Below, piece by piece: positions 25,156 through 34,015 of a DNA stretch of 64,000 nucleotides (position 1 is its first letter; the number at the start of each line of letters is the position of its first letter). Origin of the DNA: Peptacetobacter sp900539645 (GTDB lineage Bacteria > Bacillota > Clostridia > Peptostreptococcales > Peptostreptococcaceae); assembly GCF_047807365.1 (NCBI RefSeq), contig NZ_JBLOUI010000003.1:59084-123083 (forward strand), read 5' to 3'. Both the position numbers and the translations under genes were made by a program. Below the pieces are notes generated by a model. It did no database searches. It worked only from the letters and a program-made list of their open reading frames with translations, and had not been told where the DNA came from.

Positions 25156-25692
25156 ATGAATAATATAAATTCTAAAAATTTTTCAAAAGAATTATCGAAC
25201 AGAATAAAAAGAAGAAGAGAAGAGTTAGGATTATCTTATAGCTATATTGCAGAAAAAACAGGTTTAAGTAGGTCTACTTTATTAAGATATGAAAATGGTA
25301 TGATAAAGAATATTCCTGCAGATAAAATTGAAACATTGGCTAAAGTTTTAAAAATAAATCCTGTTCAAATGATGGGTTGGGATATGAATTTAGAAACAAA
25401 TGAATTAAACGAAAATGAAAAGATTTTAATTTCTATGTTTAGAGAATTGAACATTAAAGGTAAAAACAAAGTAAAAGAATATGTAAAGGATATGACAAAA
25501 ATAAATGAATATACTATGAGTATACAAATTACTACAGCAGTTTCTAATACAGTTTGTAGCATTTCTACAAACCCTAATTCTCTATTAACTCGACGGGCAA
25601 ATAATGATAAGCAATATGATGATAAAGAACAAGAATTAATGAACGAAGATTTTGAAATGATGAAAAAATGGAAGGAAGAAAACAATAAATAG
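25156..25692 (+). CDS. XRE-family (CI/ImmR-like) repressor
   Basis: A 178-residue protein with an N-terminal helix-turn-helix (residues about 10-75: RIKRRREELGLSYSYIAEKTGLSRSTLLRYENG). The C-terminus has no LexA-type protease Ser/Lys pair, so control is expected through the ImmA-like protein encoded next. Operators lie upstream. With ImmA it forms an immunity module like that of ICEBs1 and many Firmicute prophages, indicating lysogeny. Confidence 0.88.
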   Translation: MNNINSKNFSKELSNRIKRRREELGLSYSYIAEKTGLSRSTLLRYENGMIKNIPADKIETLAKVLKINPVQMMGWDMNLETNELNENEKILISMFRELNIKGKNKVKEYVKDMTKINEYTMSIQITTAVSNTVCSISTNPNSLLTRRANNDKQYDDKEQELMNEDFEMMKKWKEENNK

Positions 25693-25706
25693 AAAGAGGT
25701 GATATT

Positions 25707-26195
25707 TTGAACTCTTATGAAAAAATGATATCAGATTTAGAAAAAAAAGATATTATAATTAGAGAAACAAATTTCAAATCCTCTGCTAATGGATTATATC
25801 AAGATGGCGTAATAGCTATAAATAAAAAATTAGAAACAACAAAAGAAAAAATTTGTATATTAGCCGAGGAAGAAGGACATCATAAAAAAACTTATGGAAA
25901 TATCCAAAAGTTAGACACGATAGAAAATTTAAAACAAGAATATAAAGCTAGATTATATGCTTATGAAAAATTAGTGAGCTTAAATGATTTGGCTTTTTAC
26001 TTAAATAAGGGAATTACAAATATATATGAATTAGCCGATATGTTAAATGTTACGGATAAATTTTTACAAGATGCTTTATTAACGTATAAAAATAAATACG
26101 GTGATAAAATCATTAATACTAAGTACGGAAAAATTGTTTTTGAGCCAAACATAATTTTTATGCCAAGTATTAGATTGGAGAAGGAAAATGAATAA
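25707..26195 (+). CDS. immA: ImmA-like anti-repressor metallopeptidase
   Basis: A 162-residue protein starting with TTG behind AGAGGTG. The metal-binding helix reads ICILAEEEGHHKKTYG (EEEGHH at residues 54-59), the form common in prophage ImmA proteins. It would cleave or inactivate the adjacent repressor on induction. The following gene starts within its last codons. Confidence 0.8.
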   Translation: MNSYEKMISDLEKKDIIIRETNFKSSANGLYQDGVIAINKKLETTKEKICILAEEEGHHKKTYGNIQKLDTIENLKQEYKARLYAYEKLVSLNDLAFYLNKGITNIYELADMLNVTDKFLQDALLTYKNKYGDKIINTKYGKIVFEPNIIFMPSIRLEKENE

Positions 26196-27615
26196 AAATT
26201 TAGAAGAAATAATATTAACAGCTATTTATGAAACTGAAAAATTTAAAAAAATAGCAAAAAATTATTTAGAAGTAAAAAAAATAAAGAATAAACAAGAATC
26301 TAATGATATAACAAAAGAATTTAAAGAATTAGTTTTGAATACAATAGATGAAAATTTAGATATATTTTGTAATGAATACGGAATTAAATCTCTCAGAAAA
26401 AAAATTGGTACTTCTACTTTAAGATTAAAACAAAGATGGCATACAAATGCATTAGAAAAGCATTTAAACAAAGAAATTGAATTTGCTAAAATAAATTATG
26501 TCAAAACTGGCATAGTAAGTAAAGAATTTGCTAATGTAAATGCTTTAAAAGAGCATAGGGTTAAATTTTTAAATGCTTGGAAAAGCGATATAAAATATAA
26601 TGTTACAGATTATCCTTATTTATATCTTATATCAGATAAGAAAATAGAAAATGCTTTTAAAAACGATATAATACTTTGTATTACAGAAGAATTAATGAAC
26701 GAGTATGCTTTTAACATAGAAAATATAACAATAAAAACACCTGCACCAGTTGCACCATCTTTATTTGTTCCCGTAAAAAATGGTAGAAAAAAGGAATTTG
26801 ATGAAATAAAGTATAAATCAGAATTATTAACTATAATAGAAGGTGATGAAGGAGAGCAAATAGACTATTTTTATGAGATAGAAAAACCAAAAGAAAATGA
26901 AGAGGAACAATTCAAATTAGAACTTAAAGGCGGTTATGAATTAGACCAACAAGATTTAGATATTATTAGATATGCTTATACTTATTCATATCACGATTTT
27001 AATACCTTCAATACTAATGATGTTTTAAAATTCTTAGGTTTATCTAAATGTAAAAGTAATCAAGAACGTATTGAAAACAAATTTATGAAGTTACCAAGAT
27101 ATAACTTTTACGCAGAAAAAATATCCCCTGATGGAAACATTAAAAGCAAAACAGTATTCAACTTATTTTCGGGTGTAAATATTACAATAAACGAAGAAAC
27201 AGGAGAGAGAATTATTAATACTGCTAAGTCAAATTTATTTAGATTAAATCCATTTTCTATGGAAATAATGTATAAAACAGAATTAAAAAAAATAAAATCA
27301 GAGGACAGTAAATCAGTAGCATATTTTTTAGAAGGACGCAGATTATATTTAATAAGTCAGGGTATAGACCTGAAAAATGAAGCACAAAGTATTTCATTAA
27401 AGGAATTTAAGAAGTTTTTAAAACTTAACTTAAATAAACCAAAAGAAGCTGTAGCTATAATTTCTAAAGTTTTAGATGAAATAATAAAAAATCAATTTAT
27501 TGTTAAATCGTATAATGTGAAGTACTATACGTTCTTTATAGATTTTTATGAATCAGATGAACGTAAACAACTTTTATTAGATAAGACTATAATTTCATTA
27601 CCTGAAAAAGACTAA
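26188..27615 (+). CDS. Large Rep-like protein, function uncertain
   Basis: A 475-residue protein overlapping the immA stop, so in the immunity operon. Residues about 250-400 look like a winged-helix domain (LDQQDLDIIRYAYTYSYHDFNTFNTNDVLKFLGLSK...). Four 41-bp direct repeats follow the gene, an arrangement reminiscent of plasmid rep genes next to iterons. I do not recognise a named family. Replication initiation or control is an inference from that arrangement. Confidence 0.5.
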   Translation: MNKNLEEIILTAIYETEKFKKIAKNYLEVKKIKNKQESNDITKEFKELVLNTIDENLDIFCNEYGIKSLRKKIGTSTLRLKQRWHTNALEKHLNKEIEFAKINYVKTGIVSKEFANVNALKEHRVKFLNAWKSDIKYNVTDYPYLYLISDKKIENAFKNDIILCITEELMNEYAFNIENITIKTPAPVAPSLFVPVKNGRKKEFDEIKYKSELLTIIEGDEGEQIDYFYEIEKPKENEEEQFKLELKGGYELDQQDLDIIRYAYTYSYHDFNTFNTNDVLKFLGLSKCKSNQERIENKFMKLPRYNFYAEKISPDGNIKSKTVFNLFSGVNITINEETGERIINTAKSNLFRLNPFSMEIMYKTELKKIKSEDSKSVAYFLEGRRLYLISQGIDLKNEAQSISLKEFKKFLKLNLNKPKEAVAIISKVLDEIIKNQFIVKSYNVKYYTFFIDFYESDERKQLLLDKTIISLPEKD

Positions 27616-27631
27616 AACTTGTTAAAAAATC

Positions 27632-28001
27632 AAAAATGTAATCCTGTAGCGTGAGGTTTTGTATTTAAAACAATTTTATTTTTTAAAAATGTAATCTTGT
27701 AGCGTGAGGTTTTGTATTTAAAACAACATTAAATTTATTAGAACATTGAAATTTCAATGTTCTAATTTTTTTGCGTAAATTTAAAAACTTTTAAAAATAT
27801 TTTTTACAAAATTTTTATATATATAATATTAATTATATAACTTTAAAAATCTTTGAAAGCTAGTATTTCCAACACTTACAAAAAATGTAATCTTGTAGCG
27901 TGAGGTTTTGTATTTAAAACATACTTCGTTTTCAGGCATATTGGAAATACTATATCTTATAAAAATGTAATCCTGTAGCGTGAGCTTTTGGTAATAAAAC
28001 A
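27632..28001. repeat. Four dispersed copies of a 41-bp direct repeat
   Basis: Copies lie at 27632-27672, 27685-27725, 27881-27921 and 27961-28001. Each starts AAAAATGTAATC, continues with TGTAGCGTGAG and ends in a small GTTTT/AAAAC hairpin; copy 4 has diverged in its last third. Gaps are 12, 155 and 39 bp. Copy 3 lies within the loop of a 12-bp inverted repeat, TAGTATTTCCAA (27861-27872) and TTGGAAATACTA (27941-27952). Candidate origin iterons or a protein-binding array in the non-coding stretch 27616-28100. Confidence 0.8.
27738..27772 (+). terminator. Terminator inside the 41-bp repeat region
   Basis: TTAGAACATTGAAA pairs with TTTCAATGTTCTAA, followed by seven T; it ends the immunity operon and lies between repeat copies 2 and 3. 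Confidence 0.85.
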
Positions 28002-28100
28002 GTTAGAAATTAGGTATTTACATTTTTTTTAATATGAGATATAGTATTATTATAGAGATAATATTTAAAATGAGGTATCAAGAGAAAAGGAGGTGTAAAA

Positions 28101-29153
28101 ATGAATTATTTAAAATCAGTCGCTAGAATATCAAAAGAGAAAATTGATTTACTTTTTAAAGTTTATAGTTCTGATATAGATGTTGTAGAAAAAGTTATAG
28201 AAAAAGATTCTATATTTGAATTATGTTCTTCTGAATATGATTTAATAGACTATTCTAAAAAAGAATATGAATTCAAATATTCTTTTAACGGTATAGCTAC
28301 AGATAAATTTTCTTTATCACTAAGCAAGTCTATGATAAAACAATATTTATTTTTACACTTTATTCCTGCAAATAAATCAGGTGTAAGAAAAAGAGTTTCT
28401 TACTCTAACTTAGCCAAGTCTTTAAATATATCTACAATGACTGTTAGAAATAATTTTGAAAGACTTGTTAAATTAGGGTTTATTTGGGTATCTAAAATAG
28501 AAAGAGGGTTATATGATATAGTTATAGTAGATGAGTATAAGAATCATGAATCTGTTAGAAAAGGATATATAACTATGTCTTTAAATATGTTCTATAATTT
28601 ATTATCTTTTGAAAATGTAAATGAATTAAAGATAGAACTAAAAAAGATATTATGGTGTGATGCAAAAGTTAATTTTACATCTGCTAATATATCTTTAAAT
28701 AAAGATAATCTTTTAAAAGTTCTTCCTGATTATGTAAGACCAAGCAAAAGAGATGAGTTACTTAATTCAGCACAGACTATGTTTGTATTTGAAAATGGTA
28801 CTCTTAATTATAATGCTTATAAAACTAAAGAAGATATATTAAAGCCTTTATACGATGATTTTAAAGATGTTATAGAAGGTTTCTTTAGAGTGTCTAAAAT
28901 GGCTTATAGCAAACATTATGCTGATAATATAAATAACCCAACGATGACTAATCATTTGATATTAGAAAAATCTATAATTTTGGATGATTTAGCAGGGTTA
29001 GCTATACAGTATAATATTTATTTAGTGCTTAAAGCATTACAAGATATGTATATTAACTATGGTGGAGTAGATAAGAACGAAACAATTAATACAGGTGGAT
29101 ATATTAGAAGTAAGATTGAAGAATATGTAGCTACAGAAAAAACTGTTATATAA
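28101..29153 (+). CDS. Winged-helix DNA-binding protein, possible replication regulator
   Basis: A 350-residue protein with AAAGGAGG before its ATG. A GntR-like winged helix spans residues about 95-140 (VSYSNLAKSLNISTMTVRNNFERLVKLGFIWV). The remaining two thirds are helical without a known effector domain. Directly downstream of the 41-bp repeats, to which it may bind. Regulator of replication or of the early genes; not recognised as a named family. Confidence 0.55.
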   Translation: MNYLKSVARISKEKIDLLFKVYSSDIDVVEKVIEKDSIFELCSSEYDLIDYSKKEYEFKYSFNGIATDKFSLSLSKSMIKQYLFLHFIPANKSGVRKRVSYSNLAKSLNISTMTVRNNFERLVKLGFIWVSKIERGLYDIVIVDEYKNHESVRKGYITMSLNMFYNLLSFENVNELKIELKKILWCDAKVNFTSANISLNKDNLLKVLPDYVRPSKRDELLNSAQTMFVFENGTLNYNAYKTKEDILKPLYDDFKDVIEGFFRVSKMAYSKHYADNINNPTMTNHLILEKSIILDDLAGLAIQYNIYLVLKALQDMYINYGGVDKNETINTGGYIRSKIEEYVATEKTVI

Positions 29154-29174
29154 CATTAAAATCAAATATTACTT

Positions 29175-29204
29175 ATAGAGGTATTTACACATACCTCTAT
29201 TTTT
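29175..29204 (+). terminator. Terminator
   Basis: ATAGAGGTAT pairs with ATACCTCTAT, followed by TTTT. Confidence 0.8.
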
Positions 29205-29624
29205 GCTGTGTATTTTTATTTATTTTTATTTTTCAGAATTTTCTTTACATATTTTTAATTATATTTATAGTAATATATCTATTTTTTAATATAAAAGTTA
29301 TTAACATTATAAAATTTTTAATCAACATATACTAATAATAAATCAACATCAAACAATTAATTTTATACAATAGAAAGTTATTTTTTATATGTAAGCTAAT
29401 AAAACATAGTTATATCAATACTTGTAGCTTTTTATATATCTCGCTAATTATTGTTTTTAACTTCTGTTTTAATTTTTGCTTTAATTTATGACTTAGTTAC
29501 TTATTATATATATTTATTTATATTAAGAATTTCACATAAGAACAATTAAAACCAGCTATAACAAACACAATCTTCTAATCAAAAAGCAATTTATAAGAAA
29601 TATATATAAAGTTAGAATTATTAC

Positions 29625-29653
29625 TTGATACCTTATTTTAAATATGTTATAAT
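29625..29653 (+). promoter_or_regulatory. Promoter of the ligase operon (TTGATAC family)
   Basis: TTGATA, 17-bp spacer CCTTATTTTAAATATGT, TATAAT. Nearly identical to the promoter at 39158. Confidence 0.9.
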
Positions 29654-29686
29654 ATAATTGTAATTTGAATATTTAGGAGGTAAATT

Positions 29687-30982
29687 ATGAATAAAGTTTC
29701 AAGCTTATTTGATATTCTTGCTAATACTAGTTCAAGAAAATCAAAAGAGAAGATAATAAAAGAAAATAAAGATAATGAACTATTTGTAAAATCTTTAACT
29801 TTCCTGTTAGATGACTTTACTGTAACAGGAATATCTAAAAAGAAAATATCTAAAAAAATAACTAATAGAGAATCAAAATTAGTTATACATTCTATAGAAG
29901 GTATGTTTAATTATCTAATAAAAAATAATACAGGTAGAGATGAAGATATATACCAAATACAGAAATTTATAGAAAGTCAGGATTCATCTTTAAAAGATTT
30001 TCTAGAAGGTTTAGTTACAAAATCTACTAGACTAGGAGTTACTGCAAAAACACTTAATAAGGTAATTCCTGATTCTGTAAGAGAGTTTGGTGTAATATTA
30101 GCAGAACCTTATTCTAAAAATATGAACAAAGTAAATGGAAAAGAGGATTTTATACTTACCACCAAATTAGATGGAGTTCGAAACATAGCTATAGTAGAAA
30201 ATGGAAACGTAGAATGTTTTAGTAGACAAGGAAAAATAGTAGAAGGACTTGTAGAAGTTGAAAAAGAATTAGCTACTTTACCTGATGGAGTTTATGATGG
30301 AGAATTAATGGCTATAACAGAAGGAGTTTCGGATTCTAAAGAGATATTTGCAGAAACTATAAAAAGAAGTAGTGTAAAAGGTAAAAAATCAGGACTTAAA
30401 TTTATTGTATATGATTATATAGCAGATGTTAATGACTTTTATAAAGGTATTGATAAAACACCTTGTATAGAAAGAAAAAACACATTAAAAGCCATAATTT
30501 ACGAAAAAAACTTAGAATTCATACATTATTTAGAGCCTATTTACATAGGAAAAGAAGTCGATAAAATATGTATTTTATTGAAGGAAGAAGTAGCAAAGGG
30601 TGAAGAAGGATTAATGATAAACCTAGCAAATGCACCTTATGAATGTAAAAGAGTTAAAACACTTCTAAAAGTTAAACAATTTGCAGATGCAGATGTATTA
30701 GTTACTGATATATTAGAAGGTGATGGAAAGAACAAAGGTAAATTAGGTGCTATTGAAATAGAATTTGAACACAAAGGTAATCTATATAGATGTAACGTAG
30801 GTTCAGGATTTACTGATTCTGAAAGAGAATTATATTGGAATAATAAAAATCTTTTGCTAGGTAAGATAGTTACTATACAGTACTTTGAAATAACACCTAA
30901 TGATAATGGTGGTTATGGAATGAGATTCCCGGTATGGCTTAATCGTATTAGAGATGATAAAACTGAAATAAGTATGAATTAA
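29687..30982 (+). CDS. ATP-dependent DNA ligase
   Basis: A 431-residue ligase. The adenylation motif is TTKLDGVR with K160 as nucleophile. Further nucleotidyltransferase motifs are YDGEL (about 205) and EEGLMINLANAPYECKR...LLKVK (about 305-325). A C-terminal OB-fold follows (DVLVTDILEGDGKNKGKLGAIEIEF). It seals nicks during phage replication. Start of a long rightward operon with its own strong promoter. Confidence 0.93.
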   Translation: MNKVSSLFDILANTSSRKSKEKIIKENKDNELFVKSLTFLLDDFTVTGISKKKISKKITNRESKLVIHSIEGMFNYLIKNNTGRDEDIYQIQKFIESQDSSLKDFLEGLVTKSTRLGVTAKTLNKVIPDSVREFGVILAEPYSKNMNKVNGKEDFILTTKLDGVRNIAIVENGNVECFSRQGKIVEGLVEVEKELATLPDGVYDGELMAITEGVSDSKEIFAETIKRSSVKGKKSGLKFIVYDYIADVNDFYKGIDKTPCIERKNTLKAIIYEKNLEFIHYLEPIYIGKEVDKICILLKEEVAKGEEGLMINLANAPYECKRVKTLLKVKQFADADVLVTDILEGDGKNKGKLGAIEIEFEHKGNLYRCNVGSGFTDSERELYWNNKNLLLGKIVTIQYFEITPNDNGGYGMRFPVWLNRIRDDKTEISMN

Positions 30983-31003
30983 AAAAGATAGGAGAATATT
31001 AAA

Positions 31004-31585
31004 ATGAAAAAATGTAATTACTTGGCAATTAATGACTATATGCTTTCTAATGAAAACTTTGATTACAGAGCATATATAATACTTTTAGATAGTGGTTCAA
31101 GAAAAAATATAATAACAAATGAAGAAAATCCCTTTTTAGATTTATATACAAGATTATCAGAGATAAGAAAAAATAAAGAAAAATATATAGAATTAATGAG
31201 AATAAAACATTCTGAATTTAATTCTATGATGAATAATTTTATGAAGAATATGATAAAAGACTATAAAGCAGAAATGGTAACTGTAGAAAATTTAGAAGGA
31301 GATAAAAAAACTTTTAAATTCTTAAATGAAAGTGAAATTTACGATGAAGAAACTGGAGCTAAAACTTATGTAAAATATGATGAATCTATAATAGATTTTT
31401 TAAAACTTTCTAATAAGGAGTTAAAAACAATCTTTGCAGTAAAGAAATTAAGTTCAGAAAAAGATGGTTTTGTATTAAGTTTACAAGAAATATCTAAAGC
31501 CATAGGAATGACAGGTTCAGAAGAAGATATAGAAAAGATTAAAACATACTTAGATAATATAGAAATATTTTTAAATACAAAATAG
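31004..31585 (+). CDS. Winged-helix protein, paralogue of the Rep-like protein at 12763
   Basis: A 193-residue protein with GGAG before its ATG. It shares the same layout as the protein at 12763-13350: an N-terminal DYRAYIILLDSGS phrase and a C-terminal LKLSNKELKTIFAVKKL...ISKAIGMTGSEEDIEKIKTYLDNI winged-helix segment. The middle is different and highly charged. Replication or transcription factor; function not established. Confidence 0.5.
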   Translation: MKKCNYLAINDYMLSNENFDYRAYIILLDSGSRKNIITNEENPFLDLYTRLSEIRKNKEKYIELMRIKHSEFNSMMNNFMKNMIKDYKAEMVTVENLEGDKKTFKFLNESEIYDEETGAKTYVKYDESIIDFLKLSNKELKTIFAVKKLSSEKDGFVLSLQEISKAIGMTGSEEDIEKIKTYLDNIEIFLNTK

Positions 31586-31596
31586 AAGGTGATTAA

Positions 31597-31995
31597 ATGA
31601 ACATAGTAGAAGCTTTAAAATTAGCAAAGGAGCAGGGAAGGAAGGTTAGACCTGTAAGTGCAAAATATCAGTACATTATGCATAAGAAACGTAAAGGTTT
31701 TATTAAAAAAGATATGGCAACAGATAAAATGGTATGTATTTATTGGAAAGTAGCAATAGAAGATGCAATGTCAGATTGGGAGGTTGTAAAGGAAAAACCA
31801 AGCAAGGAAACACAGTACAAAATAGACAGTATGAAATTTCAGATAGTCAGACATTGTGCTAATCAAGAACATTGTCGAAAATGTGTTTTAAATCTAAATT
31901 GTGTAGCAAATAGACAAGACGCAATGTGTGACGATTGGAGTTTGAAAGATATAGTTGAAGCCTATCATATTTTAAAAGAGGAAGGTGAAATATAA
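31597..31995 (+). CDS. Tad2/DUF2829-like protein with C-terminal Cys module
   Basis: A 132-residue protein. The N-terminus MNIVEALKLAKEQGRKVRPV ... DAMSDWEVV follows the pattern of small phage Tad2-like (DUF2829) proteins, some of which sequester Thoeris signalling molecules. The last 45 residues carry C...CRKCVLNLNC...CDDWSLKDIVEAYHIL, a Cys module shared with the proteins at 31996, 50771 and 61784. Similarity to Tad2 is weak by eye. Tandem with a paralogue. Confidence 0.5.
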   Translation: MNIVEALKLAKEQGRKVRPVSAKYQYIMHKKRKGFIKKDMATDKMVCIYWKVAIEDAMSDWEVVKEKPSKETQYKIDSMKFQIVRHCANQEHCRKCVLNLNCVANRQDAMCDDWSLKDIVEAYHILKEEGEI

Positions 31996-32427
31996 ATGAA
32001 TATAATTGAAGCATTAACTCTTGCTAAAGAAAAAGGTAAAAAGGTTAGACCTGTAGGGGAACATCAATGTGTAAGTTTTAAAGAAGATGTTATGTATTTT
32101 ATAAATCTTGAAACAAATGTAGTTATACCTAATGGATTAACTTATTTTACTTTAGATGATATATTATCAGATTGGGAAATTGTAGAAGATAAGGAGAAAG
32201 AAGATTTACTAACAAAAGGTAAAGGTGTTGCAATATCAGACTTTTGCAAAAAGCATGACCCAAACAAACATATTGGAGAAAGTTGCATAGATGGAGGAAA
32301 TTGTGAAATAGATTATATATGTAGAAAATATCATTATGCTCCAATAAAATATTGTTGCCAAGAATGGGATAGAGAGGATATTAAAACAGCTTATGAAGTT
32401 ATAAGAGGAAAATTAACAAATGAATAA
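31996..32427 (+). CDS. Tad2/DUF2829-like paralogue
   Basis: A 143-residue protein starting directly after its paralogue's stop, with GAAGGTG as ribosome binding site. Same N-terminal pattern (MNIIEALTLAKEKGKKVRPVG...DDILSDWEIV) and a Cys-rich C-terminus ending EWDREDIKTAYEVI. The tandem arrangement indicates local duplication. Confidence 0.5.
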   Translation: MNIIEALTLAKEKGKKVRPVGEHQCVSFKEDVMYFINLETNVVIPNGLTYFTLDDILSDWEIVEDKEKEDLLTKGKGVAISDFCKKHDPNKHIGESCIDGGNCEIDYICRKYHYAPIKYCCQEWDREDIKTAYEVIRGKLTNE

Positions 32428-32452
32428 ATAAAGTATAGTAGGTGGTGATTAA

Positions 32453-32887
32453 ATGCTTTTTAAGAGAATAAATAGTGGAAATGTAAGAAAAATAAATCCT
32501 GACACCAGTAGGATAAAAAATAATTCATCTGATAAAAATACAAAAGTATATGAAGAATTTTCTTTAAAAAATGTAAAAGAAATATACCAAGAAAATAAAA
32601 AGAAAAAAGATTTAAAATATGAAAAAGAAATAAATAAAATGATAGATGAATTTAAAAAATTTATAATTAATAAAATATATAGTGAAGCAAATAACGGTGA
32701 AGGTTATACATATATATTAAAAGATGATTTTATAAAAATATTCGGTAAAAAATATGAAAAAGGATATTATCCTAAAGTAGCTAAAGAAATAGTGCTTTAT
32801 CTTCAAAATTATGGTTTTTATGTGCCTGTTTGTTATGATGAGAGCATAAAAGAAAATGAGAATGTTTTTGTTAATTGGGTGGAATAA
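32453..32887 (+). CDS. Hypothetical Lys-rich protein
   Basis: A 144-residue basic protein with GGTGGTG ahead of its ATG. Disordered N-terminus, then a helical and a mixed domain (GEGYTYILKDDFIKIFGKKYEKGYYP). No family recognised; overlaps no neighbour but the next ATG follows its stop by one base. Confidence 0.55.
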   Translation: MLFKRINSGNVRKINPDTSRIKNNSSDKNTKVYEEFSLKNVKEIYQENKKKKDLKYEKEINKMIDEFKKFIINKIYSEANNGEGYTYILKDDFIKIFGKKYEKGYYPKVAKEIVLYLQNYGFYVPVCYDESIKENENVFVNWVE

Positions 32888-32888
32888 T

Positions 32889-33257
32889 ATGAGTAAATAT
32901 TTATTTTTAAATATAACAAATGAAGAATCATATACAATTTCTACAAAAGTTTATGTAGAAGAATATGTAAATTTTGAAGAAGCATTAAATAGTATGAGAA
33001 GCCAATATCTTTTGAGTGACTTAACTAATATGAATAATTTAGTAATTGATGAGAAAAATGAAAAAGCTATATCTAGGACAGAAAGTAGAAGAAGTGTCTA
33101 TAATGAAGAATTAGAAAAAATGTTAGATGTCTTATACTTTGATATAGACTATTTGATTAATTTAGACAAAAATAAAGAATTATTGATAGAAGATGATTTA
33201 GTCTATTTTAATAATAAGTTTGGTACATTAGATACAAAGGAATATATAGGATTATAA
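32889..33257 (+). CDS. Hypothetical acidic protein
   Basis: A 122-residue protein; ATG at 32889 (MSKYLFLNITNEE) directly follows the previous stop, so translational coupling is likely. No family recognised. Confidence 0.55.
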   Translation: MSKYLFLNITNEESYTISTKVYVEEYVNFEEALNSMRSQYLLSDLTNMNNLVIDEKNEKAISRTESRRSVYNEELEKMLDVLYFDIDYLINLDKNKELLIEDDLVYFNNKFGTLDTKEYIGL

Positions 33258-33362
33258 AAAGTATTATTTAGAAAAAACTTTTTCTAAATTTACTTAAAAA
33301 AAGTAGACCTATTGGGTATTATATATTATATAGGAAGGAGATGAGTAATATATATAAAAATG

Positions 33363-33386
33363 TTGATACATAATTTTAAAATATAG
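33363..33386 (+). promoter_or_regulatory. TTGATAC element without clear -10
   Basis: TTGATACATAATTTTAAAAT precedes the antirepressor cluster. It shares the upstream half of the strong promoter family but lacks TATAAT at the expected spacing; similar elements occur at 35154, 41034, 48963, 49935, 57330 and 61226. Confidence 0.45.
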
Positions 33387-33406
33387 AAAGGAAATAATAA
33401 TAGTAT

Positions 33407-34000
33407 TTGAAAGAAAAAGTTGAAGTGATAAAATTAGAAGGGAAAATATTATTTAATGCAAGAGATGTAGCAAAAGTTTTAGACATTAAAAACATAAATG
33501 ATAATCTAAGAAAAATGAATGATAAACAAGTTGTATTATTAAAAAAATCAGATATTCAAAATATAAATTTTAGAAAATTAAACAATAGAGGTGAAAACTT
33601 TCTAACCAAAGATGGTATTTATAAAATAATTTCATCTTCTAATAAAATGACTTATGAACGTAAAGTTGAATTATTAAACTTTTTTGGAATAGAAGAAATA
33701 GTACCTTTATTTGAAAGAAAAGAATGTTTATTTGTAGAACAGTTAGAAGAATTTTTAAGTGAGTATAACCTTAAAGGTATTAAACAATATCCAATATTAA
33801 ACTATAGGATAGATTATTATATACCACAGATTAAATTAGCAATAGAATATGACGAAAATAACCACAATAGCTATTCTTATGAAACTCAAGAAGGCAGACA
33901 AAAACAGATAGAAAAAGAACTTGGTTGTAAGTTTGTTAGATTAAGCGATAATTGTAGTGATTTAAAAAATATAGCAAAAGTAAGTAAATATATACATTAA
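33407..34000 (+). CDS. Bro-N domain fused to a PD-(D/E)XK-type nuclease domain
   Basis: A 197-residue protein starting with TTG behind AAAGGAA. Residues 1-90 match a Bro-N antirepressor domain (LFNARDVAKVLDI...FRKLNNRGENFLTKDGIYKII). Residues about 115-190 look like a small DUF559/Vsr-type endonuclease (QYPILNYRIDYYIPQIKLAIEYDENNH...KELGCKFVRLSD) with a candidate D...E-x-D core. The first half is clearly paralogous to the next gene. The fusion suggests a DNA-targeting regulator or homing-type nuclease. Confidence 0.65.
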   Translation: MKEKVEVIKLEGKILFNARDVAKVLDIKNINDNLRKMNDKQVVLLKKSDIQNINFRKLNNRGENFLTKDGIYKIISSSNKMTYERKVELLNFFGIEEIVPLFERKECLFVEQLEEFLSEYNLKGIKQYPILNYRIDYYIPQIKLAIEYDENNHNSYSYETQEGRQKQIEKELGCKFVRLSDNCSDLKNIAKVSKYIH

Positions 34001-34015
34001 TTAGGAGGTAATGCT

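Larger units (their letters stand above)
29154..29686. other. Non-coding AT-rich spacer
   Basis: Apart from the terminator at 29175-29204 and the promoter at 29625-29653 I see no gene and no clear repeat here; composition is extremely AT-rich. Confidence 0.5.

Noticed and set aside
27632..28001. CRISPR array
   Set aside because: Four 41-bp direct repeats exist, but the gaps are 12, 155 and 39 bp, one gap contains a terminator, and no cas genes are near.
33349..33381. Ten-codon leader peptide (MSNIYKNVDT) before the antirepressors
   Set aside because: The ribosome binding site abuts the ATG without spacing, and the end of the frame overlaps the TTGATAC element; probably chance.
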